64,000 nucleotides of DNA from Trichoplusia ni (lineage: Eukaryota; Arthropoda; Insecta; Lepidoptera; Noctuidae), in assembly GCF_003590095.1 (NCBI RefSeq), contig NC_039501.1, forward strand, positions 3,999,673-4,063,672. Reading direction: 5' to 3'. The notes below the pieces were generated by a model. It did not search any database, had not been told where the DNA came from, and was given only the letters and a program-made list of their open reading frames with translations. Every line of letters starts with the position of its first letter. Position 1 is the first letter of the stretch. Shown piece by piece: positions 9,894-20,502 of the stretch. A program made the position numbers and the translations under genes.

Positions 9894-10230
9894 GGTTTTA
9901 TAGTTTAGTAACCTTTGTTTCAGCGGTCCGAAGTTTTAATTTGTACGTTTATGTGTTTGGTTGTCGTATTCTCGTATATAACTTTGTATTTGTAAGCTTT
10001 AAATTGTACGATGGCGGTCCAAGGTCAAGGTAGATGCCTGCCGGCGCCTCATACGCACTTCGCTATGCACACACACAGGCATACAGTATACGCATTCAAT
10101 CAGTGATGCGCAGGACTCCGCGGGCGTAAGCGGGTTAGCAATTATGGACACCGTCTCGCTTCCTCAGGTGGGCGGGGTTAACGGTGCGCGAGTAGCACTG
10201 TCTTGTGTCACTCGATTTTAATAATTTCAC
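9894..10230 (-). promoter_or_regulatory. 5' UTR and probable internal promoter of the retrotransposon
   Basis: The segment is strikingly richer in G, C and CpG than its surroundings, for example around 10015-10070 and 10110-10195 (ccgcgggcgtaagcgggtt, gtgggcggggttaacgg). Non-LTR elements of this group carry internal promoters in the 5' UTR, so promoter function is expected from the family, not shown by a specific motif. On the minus strand the likely start is near 'gagtgacacaagacagtgct'. The exact boundary is uncertain. Confidence 0.55.
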
Positions 10231-10826
10231 TTTTTTATTATTTTATTTTATTGTTGTTAAGCAATATAGGTCACTTTCACTTTGTGGTACGTGCTATTGT
10301 TCCTTGTATATTATCATATCATATATCATAGAAGGTATATAGTTAAGTATCTATTATTGTAATCAGGAACGTACGCCTTTTTCTCAACAAACATGTCCTC
10401 ATTTTCGAAGTCTGTCAATAAATCAAAATAAAACACCTTTACACAGCATCCTAAAAACCAAAGGGAAACCTATTTCCCCACGATATGGAGTCTGCAACAG
10501 GAAGTAGGAGGAAGAGACAACTTCCGCCTCCGCTCTCCTCCCTACCCGGCTCGTAACTCTTCAGGAATTCCTTCTTCCTCCCCTCCAGTCATTTGCATTA
10601 GAAAAATGTTTTTATACAGGCTGTTGTTTTTAGACTTGTTTAAGTGTCGAACTTTGGCCGTGTGATAGTTAAATAGGTGTTGTATTATTGGGTCGTATTT
10701 TATTCGTGCCATTGATTCTGTTTTTACACAAGCAAAGGTGTTGTGGAAAATATTAAAGATGTATAATTCATTAAAAGTAATCACGTTAAGTCTTAGTTCT
10801 TGATTTTTTTACTTAAATTATGTTAT

Positions 10827-11043
10827 GCTAGCTGTTGCCCATGGGCTTGCCCGCTACAAACCGAAAATGATCGCACGGGAACGTACAATCTCGATAACAC
10901 TGTCCTATGTGTTAATCCTGGTTATAAACCATAAGTATATGTACCAAGTTTCGTCTATATCCGTTTAGTGGTTTTTGCGTGAAAATGGAACAAACATTTA
11001 AGCATATAAACATTCGCGGTTATAATACATATTAGTAGTATAG
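10827..11043 (+). repeat. Short dispersed element, 'ccgtttagtggtttttgcgtg' family
   Basis: It opens with 'gctagctgttgcccatgg', has an internal block 'tataaaccataagtatatgt' then 'accaagtttcgtctatatcc', and closes with 'cggttataatacatattag'. The same order is seen at 20417-20502, 27970-28112, 30610-30780, 43618-43776 (minus) and 46561-46665. It is non-coding and probably a non-autonomous retroposon or a LINE 3' end. Confidence 0.7.
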
Positions 11044-11081
11044 TAGGTTACAATAATTAGCAGTTTAACTTGTTATATTGA

Positions 11082-11330
11082 CGACCTCCGTGGTCGAGTG
11101 GCGTACGGACCGGTTTCAAGGTGTCGCTAGCTCTGAAGTCCCGGGTTCGATCCCCGGTCAGGTCAATGTAAAAATTCTTATTTCTACATTGTCTCGGGTC
11201 TGGGTGTTTGTGGTACCTTCGTTGTATCTGAATTCCATAACACAAGTGCATTAGCAACTTACTTTGGGTTCAGAACAATGTATGTGATGTTGTCCGCATT
11301 ATTACCTACTTATTATTATTATTACCTTAT
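11082..11330 (+). mobile_element. tRNA-derived SINE with well-preserved A and B boxes
   Basis: The head 'tggtcgagtggcgtacgg' is a good RNA polymerase III A box and 'gggttcgatccccggtc' a near-consensus B box. It is followed by the shared SINE middle 'tctcgggtctgggtgtttgt' and a tail with 'ttgggttcagaacaatgtat' ending in (ATT)n near 11305-11325. Its body differs from that of the other SINEs here, so it is probably a second subfamily. It is one of the best preserved copies in the window. Confidence 0.82.
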
Positions 11331-11494
11331 AATACAAATATCATTAACATGGGAGGCTGTGTTATCTAGCTAAATGCTTCGTGAAGGATTCGTAAGCGGC
11401 TTTATGTAAAATACGATTAACTGAATCCGGTAAGACTAGAGCGTTATCCAACGTAGCTGGAGATTAGTTCGACAATACCTTCCAATATTGGCTA

Positions 11495-11608
11495 CATGGA
11501 TAGCCGACTGGTATAGCTCACCACGCCAAACTAACTTACATCTAAGCGTGTGTGTGACCCATGAATGCTTATACTGTGGGTGTCTTGAGTAACCTTCGCG
11601 AGATAAGG
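11495..11608 (+). mobile_element. tRNA-derived SINE fragment
   Basis: It keeps 'atggatagccgactggtata', 'ctcaccacgccaaacta' and the tail words 'catgaatgctt' and 'gggtgtctt'. The B-box part is missing, so it is an internally deleted, inactive copy. Confidence 0.65.
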
Positions 11609-13277
11609 GTTATAAAAATACGAATATATGTCGGATTGTACTTAAAAAAGCAAAAATAGAGGTCAAATCAAGATGGCGTAACGTTAGGCATATGTGGACG
11701 CTGTGGTCTGTTTTATTGGAAAAATTAAAAGAGTAAATACACGACTGCATTTTCTTTGAGGCTTCAACTCTACATATGGCTTTCTAATTTTTCCATCGTT
11801 TCTATAAGTCTATAATGATCACTTTGTAGACAAAAAGTGTTAATCTTAAAGATTAAAAATACTTCGAATCATATTGTCAATTTAGTGCAGAATTAGGCAT
11901 AACGTAAAAAAAGCTGTCAAGTGCGAGTCGGACTCGGAACACGGAGGATTCCGTTCGGATAGACTTATGATATACAACTGGGTTTGGTGACTAATAAAAG
12001 GCAAAGGCATTCTCTTCCACACCTCTCTATCTTTTCTGATTTCTGTTTACTCGTAGTTTTTTTAAAGCTACGAACTATGACAGACCAGAAAAACATAATG
12101 CGTAAAAAATTCAACGGTGTAGCAATTTTATGAGATAAATCCTTTTGTTAGACGACAAGATAGCGAAATCTAGATAATGGAGTTCATTTTCCCACATTTT
12201 TTACCCTTTAAGTCCGAAACCCCAAGAAACAAATATTTAACCTCAACAGACTTCTCAATCACAACCTTGTCCATACAAAACTTAGGTCGTAACTTCAATA
12301 GAACCATCAATAATAGGCAATATCAAGGGTCGTACAATCGTACTTATAATCACTTAATACGAGAGGATGACCATAAACATTCCAATATTATCCTTTTCAT
12401 AAACCATTAGTTTATCCATAGTTATAGGAATTCTCTATGAACAAAGTTTGTGACCACTTATGTTTGCCTCTAAAATAATTGGGTGAATCGTTTTTGATAG
12501 GTAATGATTTCGATTCGATTTTGGTGGTTGTTAGTGAGTCGTAGTTTTGTTTGTTATGATAATGGACTATGTGGAATAAAAAAATCTAAATTAGATCACT
12601 TAAAATAAATTGTTTTGTTAGTGTTTATTTTCACATTTTGTTTTCTCTTGGTAAGTTTTTCTCATTTTAATTATCACTCTTTTCTTTAAAAAGACTATCT
12701 ACAGTACTGTAGACCTTCAATAATGATGCATAGTCAAAATATTTAAAACTAAAGCAATGTCGTAGAATCGTAGCAGGCTACAAGATATTATTGAACTGTT
12801 CGTAGCCGCTACGTTTTGCTACGAAGCGTAGAACTATCTTGTCCTACCTTTTAAATGTTTTTTCCTTTATAGAGAGCAGATGCAATCATCATTGCATGAC
12901 CGTCAATATCACCCTTAAAGACCCAAAAACTCTTTTTTCTAGACTATATCTAAGATTTGGGCTAAAAATCAGAAATCAATAATCACTACTCTACCGTGTA
13001 AGGCTCATTTCAATTCTAAAGCCTCAATAAAACGTAGGTATTACATTATTTGAGATAACACAAACAAAACGATAATAGTTTGTGAGTTTAACGATGTTAT
13101 CAATTGGGTTAGTCGATTATTAGCTTACAGTACGTGACTCGAATACGGTAAACGTGTATGGTAATTAAAGTGGGAATATAGATTTTGTGGGAAATTTTGG
13201 AGTTGTTAAAACTGCTTTATTATAGTTTTACGAATGTTACCACATGGCGGTGTTTGTCATTCTAAATAGCTTATTTT
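11609..13277. other. No gene; old repeat scraps
   Basis: At 11918-11960 there is a scrap of a common repeat ('caagtgcgagtcggactcgg'). At 12755-12848 there is a 'gctacg'-rich segment (cgtagccgctacgttttgct acgaagcgtag) that shares words with 48262-48310. The frame at 12177-12410 (+) is Asn/Ile/Thr-rich and looks like noise. Confidence 0.5.
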
Positions 13278-13335
13278 TTGTGTTGTGAGATCCACGAATG
13301 CTTGTCCTGAGTCTGGGTGCTTTTGTGCATATCGA
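13278..13335 (+). mobile_element. SINE tail fragment
   Basis: Only the conserved tail remains ('gatccacgaatgcttgtcct' followed by 'gagtctgggtgcttttgtgc'). The tRNA-like head is absent. Confidence 0.7.
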
Positions 13336-15063
13336 TTTAGGACGTAGCGACTCTATTTCTTGATTTTTTTTTTGGCAACGTGGAAAAAGCGTTTTCCTCT
13401 CCACCTGATGACTGTGACACGAAATGAGTCTCCTGGTCGGAACGTCGGCTTCTTTACTACTGAGGATGGCGACGCTAATGCCAACCAATCCCCTTCAAGA
13501 AAATTCATTCATCAATACTATGACAGATTTATTAAATATAATAGACGTTAGTCATCTGGTACAGCATGGCGATCTGTTCTAATAAATAATCTGCTCTAAC
13601 TGAGTTAGGTTTTGATCATTAGTTTTGATTGACGTCATCTAATTAGCATCCCTAGACACGTGATTTTTGGGGTTGCGTAATCGAAGGGTAAAACCGAATC
13701 TAACGGATCGTGATGCCAATCTTATGAGGATAGTCAGATATTCTATGGAGTGTACCTATAGATTATGTAGTAGAGTTTCTTGTCGGATCTTCTCCATAGG
13801 AATGACGTTTTGGAACCCATATTATATTATTAAAACTGCTTAAAATACGGCCTTCTTAATTATTTTTTTTTATTTTGAGTTTCCTTTTAATATTTTCTGA
13901 ACTAGTGTTAACTAGTCTACAGCGAGAAATTCTCATACCATATTTTTGAAATCCTCATCATCTTTTTAACTTCCTTTATTCATTTAAACTTTCTCGTACA
14001 AATGTGGTACATAAGCCTGTCTACCAGTCAAAATTTATCCCACCATTGCCCTTTATATTTCAGCGTCCAAATCTATGCTACCATTTTACATAACTGCCCA
14101 CACGCCCACAACCAAAGTTAAAACGACATGATATTAATAAGTTTTTGTTTATCGCGCTATCAAAGTCAATTAAACGTGTAACATATTACCCCAATTACGA
14201 AATAATTGTTGGGTCAAATATCGTAAAGGTTTTGCGGTCTATAAATCGTATCACTTAATATGCCTCGGGACAGATTAGTTATTGTTCTGTACAATATGTT
14301 TATTAGTTATTATAATGAGTATGCTTTAGGAAAAAAGGAAACTGGATAAGTTTACAATATGGTATCTTATTTTGGTTAATTTCATATCTACAGTGTTTTT
14401 GTTATAGGATGTTTGTATGATTCTTCACTTATTATCAATCACAAAATCTCGAAATTGTATAACAGTTTGTTGGTAATAATAGCTCTCTTTTGTAACTGAT
14501 AATTTAAATCTTATGCACTGACGTTGGTCTCTTAAACCGACACAAACGGGGCCGTAACATAAAATTATTAGTTTTTTAATATATATTTTTTTTTGTATTT
14601 ACATAAGCAACCTGCCAGATATTAGTCGCAAAGCTTTAGTTGTTTAGATATTTTGTTAAAGAACCCTGTCTTTTTATTTTTTTTTTAGAATGTACATATA
14701 TTCTGTTGGCAGAACTAAGACTCAAATAAATATATTTACAAACGAGTATAATTAATATTTCAATTTAATTCATTTTTTATTTCACATTGCTATACCAAAA
14801 TCTACCAACTACTACACCAACCTAAAAATCTCCGCCTCGGTCCAAAGCACCAAGTTATCGTACAAGTCTATCGTTGGAGGGTTACCAGTAGACAAGTTAC
14901 CACCCCATGTCAACCCCACAATAACATGTTACCAACTTACTTGACACTTTTGAGCGCCACTCTAAAACTAATATCGAAGTTTATAACATATTCCCGCGAA
15001 AGAGGATGCCTGTTCACTAATGGATGTAGTATCTTGGTGTATTGAGTAATTATTTTACTATTT
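13336..15063. other. No gene seen
   Basis: AT-rich intronic-type DNA. The overlapping frames at 13237-13488 (minus) and 13360-13551 (plus) share one block of mixed composition (13370-13500). They have no motif and partly run into the SINE fragment. Confidence 0.5.
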
Positions 15064-15352
15064 ACTAGCTGACCCAGCAAACGTTGTTTTGCCGAATATT
15101 TTTTTTTAGTTACATATATATTTTTAATGCCACATTATAAAAAAAATAAAAACAAACAATTTCGTCCAAAAAGTAAAATATTTTTTTTTAGTGTGAGCAA
15201 CCCTTATCACTTTGGGGTATGAAAAATAGATGTTAGTCGATTCTCAGACCTACTGAATACACATATAAAATTTGGTAAAAATCGGTTAAGCCGTTTTGGA
15301 GGAGTACGGTAACTAACATCGTGATGCGGGAATTTTATATATTAGAAGAAGA
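15064..15352 (+). repeat. Dispersed element, 'ctagctgacccagcaaacgt' family
   Basis: It starts 'ctagctgacccagcaaacgt', contains 'gagcaacccttatcacttt', 'ttctcagacctactgaatac' and 'aaaatcggttaagccgtttt', and ends with 'gggaattttatatattagaa'. This begin-to-end layout is common in insect genomes as a short non-coding retroposon. It is the only long copy in this window. Confidence 0.7.
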
Positions 15353-15762
15353 TTTTTTTTATCAGCGAAATAAATATTAAAAGAAAAAAGTTTCCTAACA
15401 CTGCAATGTGCATAGTGGCATTTTCTTTTACACAATGACTATTTATCCAAGTTAAAGAAAATTCTTTGCTCTGACACATCCCAAACCTGTCAAACGAGAT
15501 AGGTATATAAGACAATTTCCATTTGGTCTGGCGTTTATTGATGACGAAGAATAGCGCTTATATACAATTTTTATTGATGTTATTAAAAAAACATATTTTT
15601 TAAAAAATATTCATCTTTCCCGAATACATAACCACATTTATACGGCCATCATTGTCTAAAATAACTCTATACCTCCTAAAAACATTTCGACGCGGATTAG
15701 TCAACAAGCATCACGACTAATCGCGAATCCAACGTAAGCCTTAAGGATAAACTTCGTACAGA

Positions 15763-15889
15763 GGGGCCTACTACCAACTCCCGTAGTAAGAGGAAGGGAG
15801 ATAGCGCTCTACATGACGTAGAGTTTTGTAGAGCGGCGTCTCGTTCGCACAACTCAACGTCTTACTTTAAGAGTTGATAGTAGACCCCC
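15763..15889. mobile_element. Palindromic MITE-like element, copy 1
   Basis: The ends 'ggggcctactaccaactc' and 'gagttgatagtagaccccc' are imperfect inverted repeats, and the centre is a second palindrome around 'tctacatgacgtagag' with 'cggcgtctcgttcg'. The whole 127 bp can fold into one hairpin. Related copies or cores lie at 32249-32300, 32927-33060, 38551-38606, 50161-50271 and 55999-56050. No transposase is encoded. Confidence 0.72.
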
Positions 15890-16611
15890 AAAACTAGGTC
15901 ACAATATTGTGTTCTGATTGAAATTTAATGCCCTTGTTCACAGTTTGTTTTCTAAGTTTCTTAGAACGTTATATTGTTAAAGTCTAAGATTTAAGGGGGT
16001 GAGTAGGTTAGGGTTAATCCGGGATTGTCAGCACCGGCGTGTTTTTTGTTTTTGGTTTGATCTTATTGCGGGCTAATAATGCAGAAAGTGTTGTTTTATT
16101 ATATTTCTTTAGCTTTACGTATAGAAACTTAAAACTGAATAAGTCAAAAATTACAATTACCCACAAGGCTAGGAAATTGAAAAAAAAAATGGATCCTTAA
16201 CAAGTCCATATTCATTACTTAATTATTTTTTTACCAGTGTCCTCCTACCGTGATATAAGGTTGCAAAAGATTCCTCAAAATCGAGGCAAGTTGCTCATAG
16301 TTGAGCTCATAGTTGTACCCACCAAAAGGTTTGTCTTGACAAAATATATTAAAACTACTCAAAAAATTACAGCGAAATCATATAATGACGACATATTTTT
16401 TGTCACTTAAAAAAAGGTCTTTAGACTTACACGTATTGCAACAAATTTAGTCCGATTTACTAGAATCTGTCGTCAAAGTTAATAAGGGTAGTTAGACCTC
16501 TTTATTATGGCCCTTTAGACTTAAGTTGTTAAGACAACAACTTTGAGTGCCAAATGTACTTTTAGGTCTTGTGGCATAAGTCACTCTACCTTAGTATTAA
16601 CTTTGGGTCAG
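15890..16611. other. No gene seen
   Basis: AT-rich DNA with no recognised repeat, splice-flanked exon or RNA gene. Confidence 0.5.
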
Positions 16612-16945
16612 GAAGCAAGACCTCTTGAATTAATTTACCATACGACCTTCGTGAATTGTCCTTGTTAGAAACGTGAATTTTGTAGAATATTTTTGTTAGA
16701 CGAACTTTTGAAATACAGATTTCGTGTATGGAAAATAGTAACTTAAAAAACAAAACAATATTCGACGACAATTTTTTTTGTTAGAAACGTGAATTTTGTA
16801 CAATATCTTTATTAGACTGACCTTTGAAAAATAGCTTTCGTATTTGGAAATAAGCAAATTAGAAAAAGCCATAGACGACGGCAAAAATATTTTTTTTTTT
16901 CATTAAAGATTTCAATTGATGTCAATTTTGTATAATGATGTTTTT
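16612..16945. repeat. Diverged tandem repeat, period about 116 bp
   Basis: The words 'ttgttagaaacgtgaatttt' then 'gtagaatat' at about 16663 recur at about 16779 ('gtacaatat'), with the following 70 bases also alignable (gttagac.aac.tttgaaa.a, ttcgt.t.tggaaa). A weaker third unit begins near 16901 (ttcaattgatgtcaattttg). Minus-strand open frames at 16586-16771 and 16696-16884 share the word KIHVSNK for this reason and are not genes. Confidence 0.75.
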
Positions 16946-17610
16946 GATGAATAAACGATTTTTTTTCTTTAATTATAATATAAAGTCCAAAATTTCAGAA
17001 TAATTGAATCTCTACATAATATAAGTTGGTCTGAAATATCCATCTGTAACTCTATGTCAAACCTTACCGGGTGTATTACCTACCAGACTAAATTATAACC
17101 ACTATAGTGTTCACTAAAACAAGTCATAACTATACGGAATTATTTATGAGCTCAAGTATAAAATCATTTTTCCTATAACCTTCACCTTATAGTCCGTTCC
17201 CCTATTTTGCTACAATATAGTGCATAGTATTACATTCGTCAATCTGATTGATGGTGGATTAGGATCCGCCTTCTAAAAGGGATGGTAGAAGTGGAATTTG
17301 GAATGCGGTTGTGGGTTTGGTAGGATCAGTTCTGCATACTTTGTCTCCCATGGGATATACGTTTGTAGGATTACCAATTTTTTGTTTGGAGTTCTATTTT
17401 AGCAGAATGTTGAAGTAACAATTTTTGCTCTGTTACTTGCGGACAAAGTATTTTTTTAGTGGGTTTGTGGTTGTACGAACAGTATTTTAATAATATTCCA
17501 CGATACTTTTATAACGTCATCTTGTTTTGAATTAAGTAAAACTTAAGAATACTAGACAACAGCTTCTCCTCTTCTCTACATATATTTAAATAGAATTTCC
17601 ATTATACGAA

Positions 17611-17685
17611 TTTGTCCTGGGGGCGAATCAAATCCACGACCAGGGATATATCAGTCAGTGCCACTAACCCCTAGACCATTTAAAC
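17611..17685 (-). mobile_element. tRNA-like SINE head, minus strand
   Basis: On the minus strand 'tggtctaggggttagtggc' is A-box-like and 'gtggatttgattcgccccc' B-box-like, spaced as in a tRNA. The acceptor stem cannot pair and no clear anticodon arm is seen, so this is a SINE head rather than a tRNA gene. Confidence 0.6.
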
Positions 17686-18835
17686 ACAAAACAATTAGAC
17701 GTACAAACTTGAAACGTCGGCTAAATCTGTTACTTCGTTTTCTTAATTTGTCTGACAGATCTGACAACCGGTAAATGAAAGTGTCGTGAGGATACATAAA
17801 TCCCAAATAAATAGTTGAAACTAGAATCACCAACCCTTAGTAATATGAGAAGACTTTTCCATAACCGTAAGATATTCATAAATGAGTATTATAGCATAAC
17901 CAATATTTTTACCTAAATTCACCAATTAATTCAACCTTTAGCTTAAAACAAAAAATATTTGGCAAAGATCAAAAGGAAATTCGTTTTTCCTTCGTACAAT
18001 CTCGAACCAATCAAAATTTACTTATGGAAACCATATAAAAAGGGGATTGTAGGATATTTTGACAGTCTAATCAGTGGTAAAGCCCACATAGCTTGAAAAC
18101 GCAAACAAAATCCTCTACAAGCGATCTTTGATGTGTTTGGTACAAGTTGCGAATACTAAGCGAGTATTCCAATATTTTTTCCGACTTTTCTCAAATTCGG
18201 AAATTTTTGTCTGATCTTTTTTTTCCTTACCTGAAGGTTAAAAAGTAAACCCAAGGACTGAGACTCCATTCTGGCCATCTGCCTTCCCCCGGATCTTTAG
18301 AATCGATATAATAAAATCTACAGTTAAAATTTCATTTTCAATTAGCCTAATTGTACGGAACCCTCAGCGTTGCGAGTCCACCCCTTACTCTGCCTGTTTT
18401 CATATATTCCTATACGAGTACTAAGAAGAACTCAGTAAAACTTTTCGATTTACGTCTTTTAGTTGGCTTGTAATCACAAAAAAACGAAATAATAAAGAAA
18501 AGATTTTCGCTTATGAAATTGCACCAAAACACAAAATCCTTGAAATTATTGGGGCTATAAGTAGCAAAGGACTCTCCGTACCCCATGACAAATCGAAACG
18601 TGACTTCGACTGATTTTGTATTGACGCACCCGCTTGGGGCCAGACAATATTCTACAAGGTATGATGTTCATTAATTATTTCGTATCACGCGTATGCTTTT
18701 GAGATGAGCGGTGAGCTTCATACAATTATGATGAAATCGATGTATTAAAGATGACGAAGATTAAATGTATGTTAAGGTAAAAAGGTACCTTTTTCGAAAT
18801 AAGGGTACTTGGTTTAGACTAGATACGGAAGGCGT
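17686..18835. other. No gene seen
   Basis: AT-rich DNA. A scrap near 18353-18375 ('gtacggaaccctcagcgttg') belongs to a widespread repeat also hinted at near 11930, 19040 and 42600. The minus frame at 17651-17833 overlaps the tRNA-like head and is not a gene. Confidence 0.5.
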
Positions 18836-18906
18836 GGTGTAACGTGCCTGACACCTATGTCCAGCCCTGGACAGCTGGATACGCTGAAACGATTGCAGGT
18901 GTAAAG
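18836..18906 (+). repeat. Truncated RTE-type LINE 3' end
   Basis: 'cacctatgtccagccctgga' followed by 'cagctggatacgctgaaacg' is a diverged version of the end of RTE/BovB-like ORFs (compare the better copy at 45421-45560). Reading frame is lost. Confidence 0.55.
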
Positions 18907-19859
18907 ATAGGATTTTTTTGTGGAAAATTTTGCCACAATAATCGTAGAAATATGTAAAGTCATGTAATGAAAGCAGCTTTAGAACTTTATTGTGAACATT
19001 CTAATGAAACAAAATAGCCAAGAAAATTGTTGAAATGCGAGTCAGACTTTTGACACAGAGGGTTCCGTAAAAGAGGTAAAAGAAACACATTACAATTCGG
19101 TTGGGTAAAAATTAAATTTGTGATTTTTTTTCTTCTCTGCCATGAATTGATTTGTGACCGTAACGTAACCTCGATCTTTAGTTTTATCTGATCTGTTGTT
19201 TTAGCAGCAACAAACATCTGCGGAAAATTTAAATGTTTAGCATTATATCTTATCACGGTGCACATCATGCAGCCTGGGCACGAAGGAATAAGCGGCCAGA
19301 CAGCGGTGCCTCAATAATTGGATTTTGTTTTACGTTTTAGGTATGTAACCCTAAAAGCGATAAAACTTTTATTCATCACGAAGAAAACATCACATAAAAA
19401 AGCTCCTCAAGAAAAATCCCCAATAAATAAAGCCGAGTACACAACATACACCACTAATCACGTACATGAAATCCCGTCCTACTAACAGCCCTTACATCGA
19501 GAGGCAAAGCGTGACCAATTAGTCTACACTACCCCTTACTGAACCTGATTGGTAGTCCTTTGTCCTACCGACGTTATGATACTTCGAAACTTGATGAAGT
19601 CTTTCCTCAGTATGTGGAAGAAGATTGTTTTTTGGGAAATATTGGATTTTTGTATATTTTTTTCTTTTAGCTCTATTCAACAGCAAACTGGAGTTACGAT
19701 TACTGAGAAAAGGCTCTACAGAGTGAAAGAAGTTTTTAAATATTAATAGCTATTACGATAAACAATACCTTTTCAAATTTCTCTTCTTAATCGTTGTATT
19801 ATTAGTGATTTATTAATAACTAGTTTCGATGATCATGAGCTAACGCGGCGTGGTCTGTT

Positions 19860-19990
19860 TGTCTGGTCGAGTCTTTGTCGTTCCGTTTGAATTTCTGCAA
19901 CTAAATTTTGAGGCACTTCCCGATGAGCATGCAGGCTGCAAATTTTAGAGTAACTTGAAACCCGATGCGATATTAAAAAAACGTGGGTAT
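19860..19990 (+). repeat. Dispersed repeat 'gcaactaaattttgaggcac', copy 1
   Basis: The block 'tttctgcaactaaattttga' through 'ggcacttcccgatgagcatg' and 'ttttagagtaacttgaaacc' is shared, in the same order, with 36300-36395. No terminal repeats were identified. Confidence 0.65.
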
Positions 19991-20144
19991 TTACATTTTT
20001 GGAATCTATTAATTTAAAAGCAAATTATATTAAAAAAAATACTACTGTTTCTCTATCAAACAATATACGTGAATCAAGGTAACAAATTAACTATAGGGAC
20101 GTTTACCAAGCTACGATAGCTCTGCACGTCCGGCACAACCAGTG

Positions 20145-20205
20145 CGGTTAACCTCTCAGCCATCATTGCTTACTGGCCGATCTTCACCAAAGCCACTCCC
20201 GAACA
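20145..20205 (-). mobile_element. tRNA-like head fragment, minus strand
   Basis: On the minus strand 'tggctgagaggttaaccgc' fits an A box and is followed by 'ctggttgtgccggacgtgc'. The B box is not convincing. It is likely the head of another tRNA-derived SINE. Confidence 0.4.
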
Positions 20206-20416
20206 TTACAATTACTTGAGCCCACAAACCAGATAAGATGGAAGGAGGAAATTAGACGCAGATGCAAATGCAAAAATTAAAACAAGCACATCGTTGCCTG
20301 TAAAAGTAGCAGCCGTTCTTTTTTTAGACTAACTGTTGCCTGCAGACCCACCAACTACAAATTTAAAATGATGTGACACGAACACAAAATATGAAGAAGA
20401 ACTATCACAATTACAG

Positions 20417-20502
20417 CCTATTTATTAATTTAGGTTATAAACTATCTGTGTACCAAGGTTCATCGAAATCCGTTCAGTAGTTTTTGCGTAAATAAGTTAG
20501 CG
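20417..20502 (+). repeat. 'ccgttcagtagtttttgcgt' element fragment
   Basis: It contains 'ggttataaactatctgtgta', 'ccaaggttcatcgaaatccg' and 'ttcagtagtttttgcgtaaa', matching the family described at 10827. The 5' part may be represented by 'gactaactgttgcctgcag' at 20327. Confidence 0.65.

Larger units (their letters stand above)
5367..10230 (-). mobile_element. Apparently full-length two-ORF non-LTR retrotransposon (CR1/Jockey-like)
   Basis: Read on the minus strand, the order is a GC-rich 5' UTR, ORF1, a 346-nt spacer, ORF2, a 3' UTR with a long dinucleotide tract, an AATAAA-type signal (TCAATAAAAAC near 5390-5400), and a tail of four TTTAA units (5367-5386) instead of poly(A). An ORF1 with a nucleic-acid-binding domain plus an APE-type endonuclease and RT in ORF2, with a short-repeat tail, fits the CR1/Jockey group. 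I cannot fix the clade by eye. Both ORFs are uninterrupted. The 5' boundary is approximate, and I could not define a target-site duplication. Confidence 0.88.

Noticed and set aside
11082..11160. Functional tRNA gene
   Set aside because: A and B boxes are good, but the acceptor and anticodon stems do not form a cloverleaf and the downstream sequence is SINE body.
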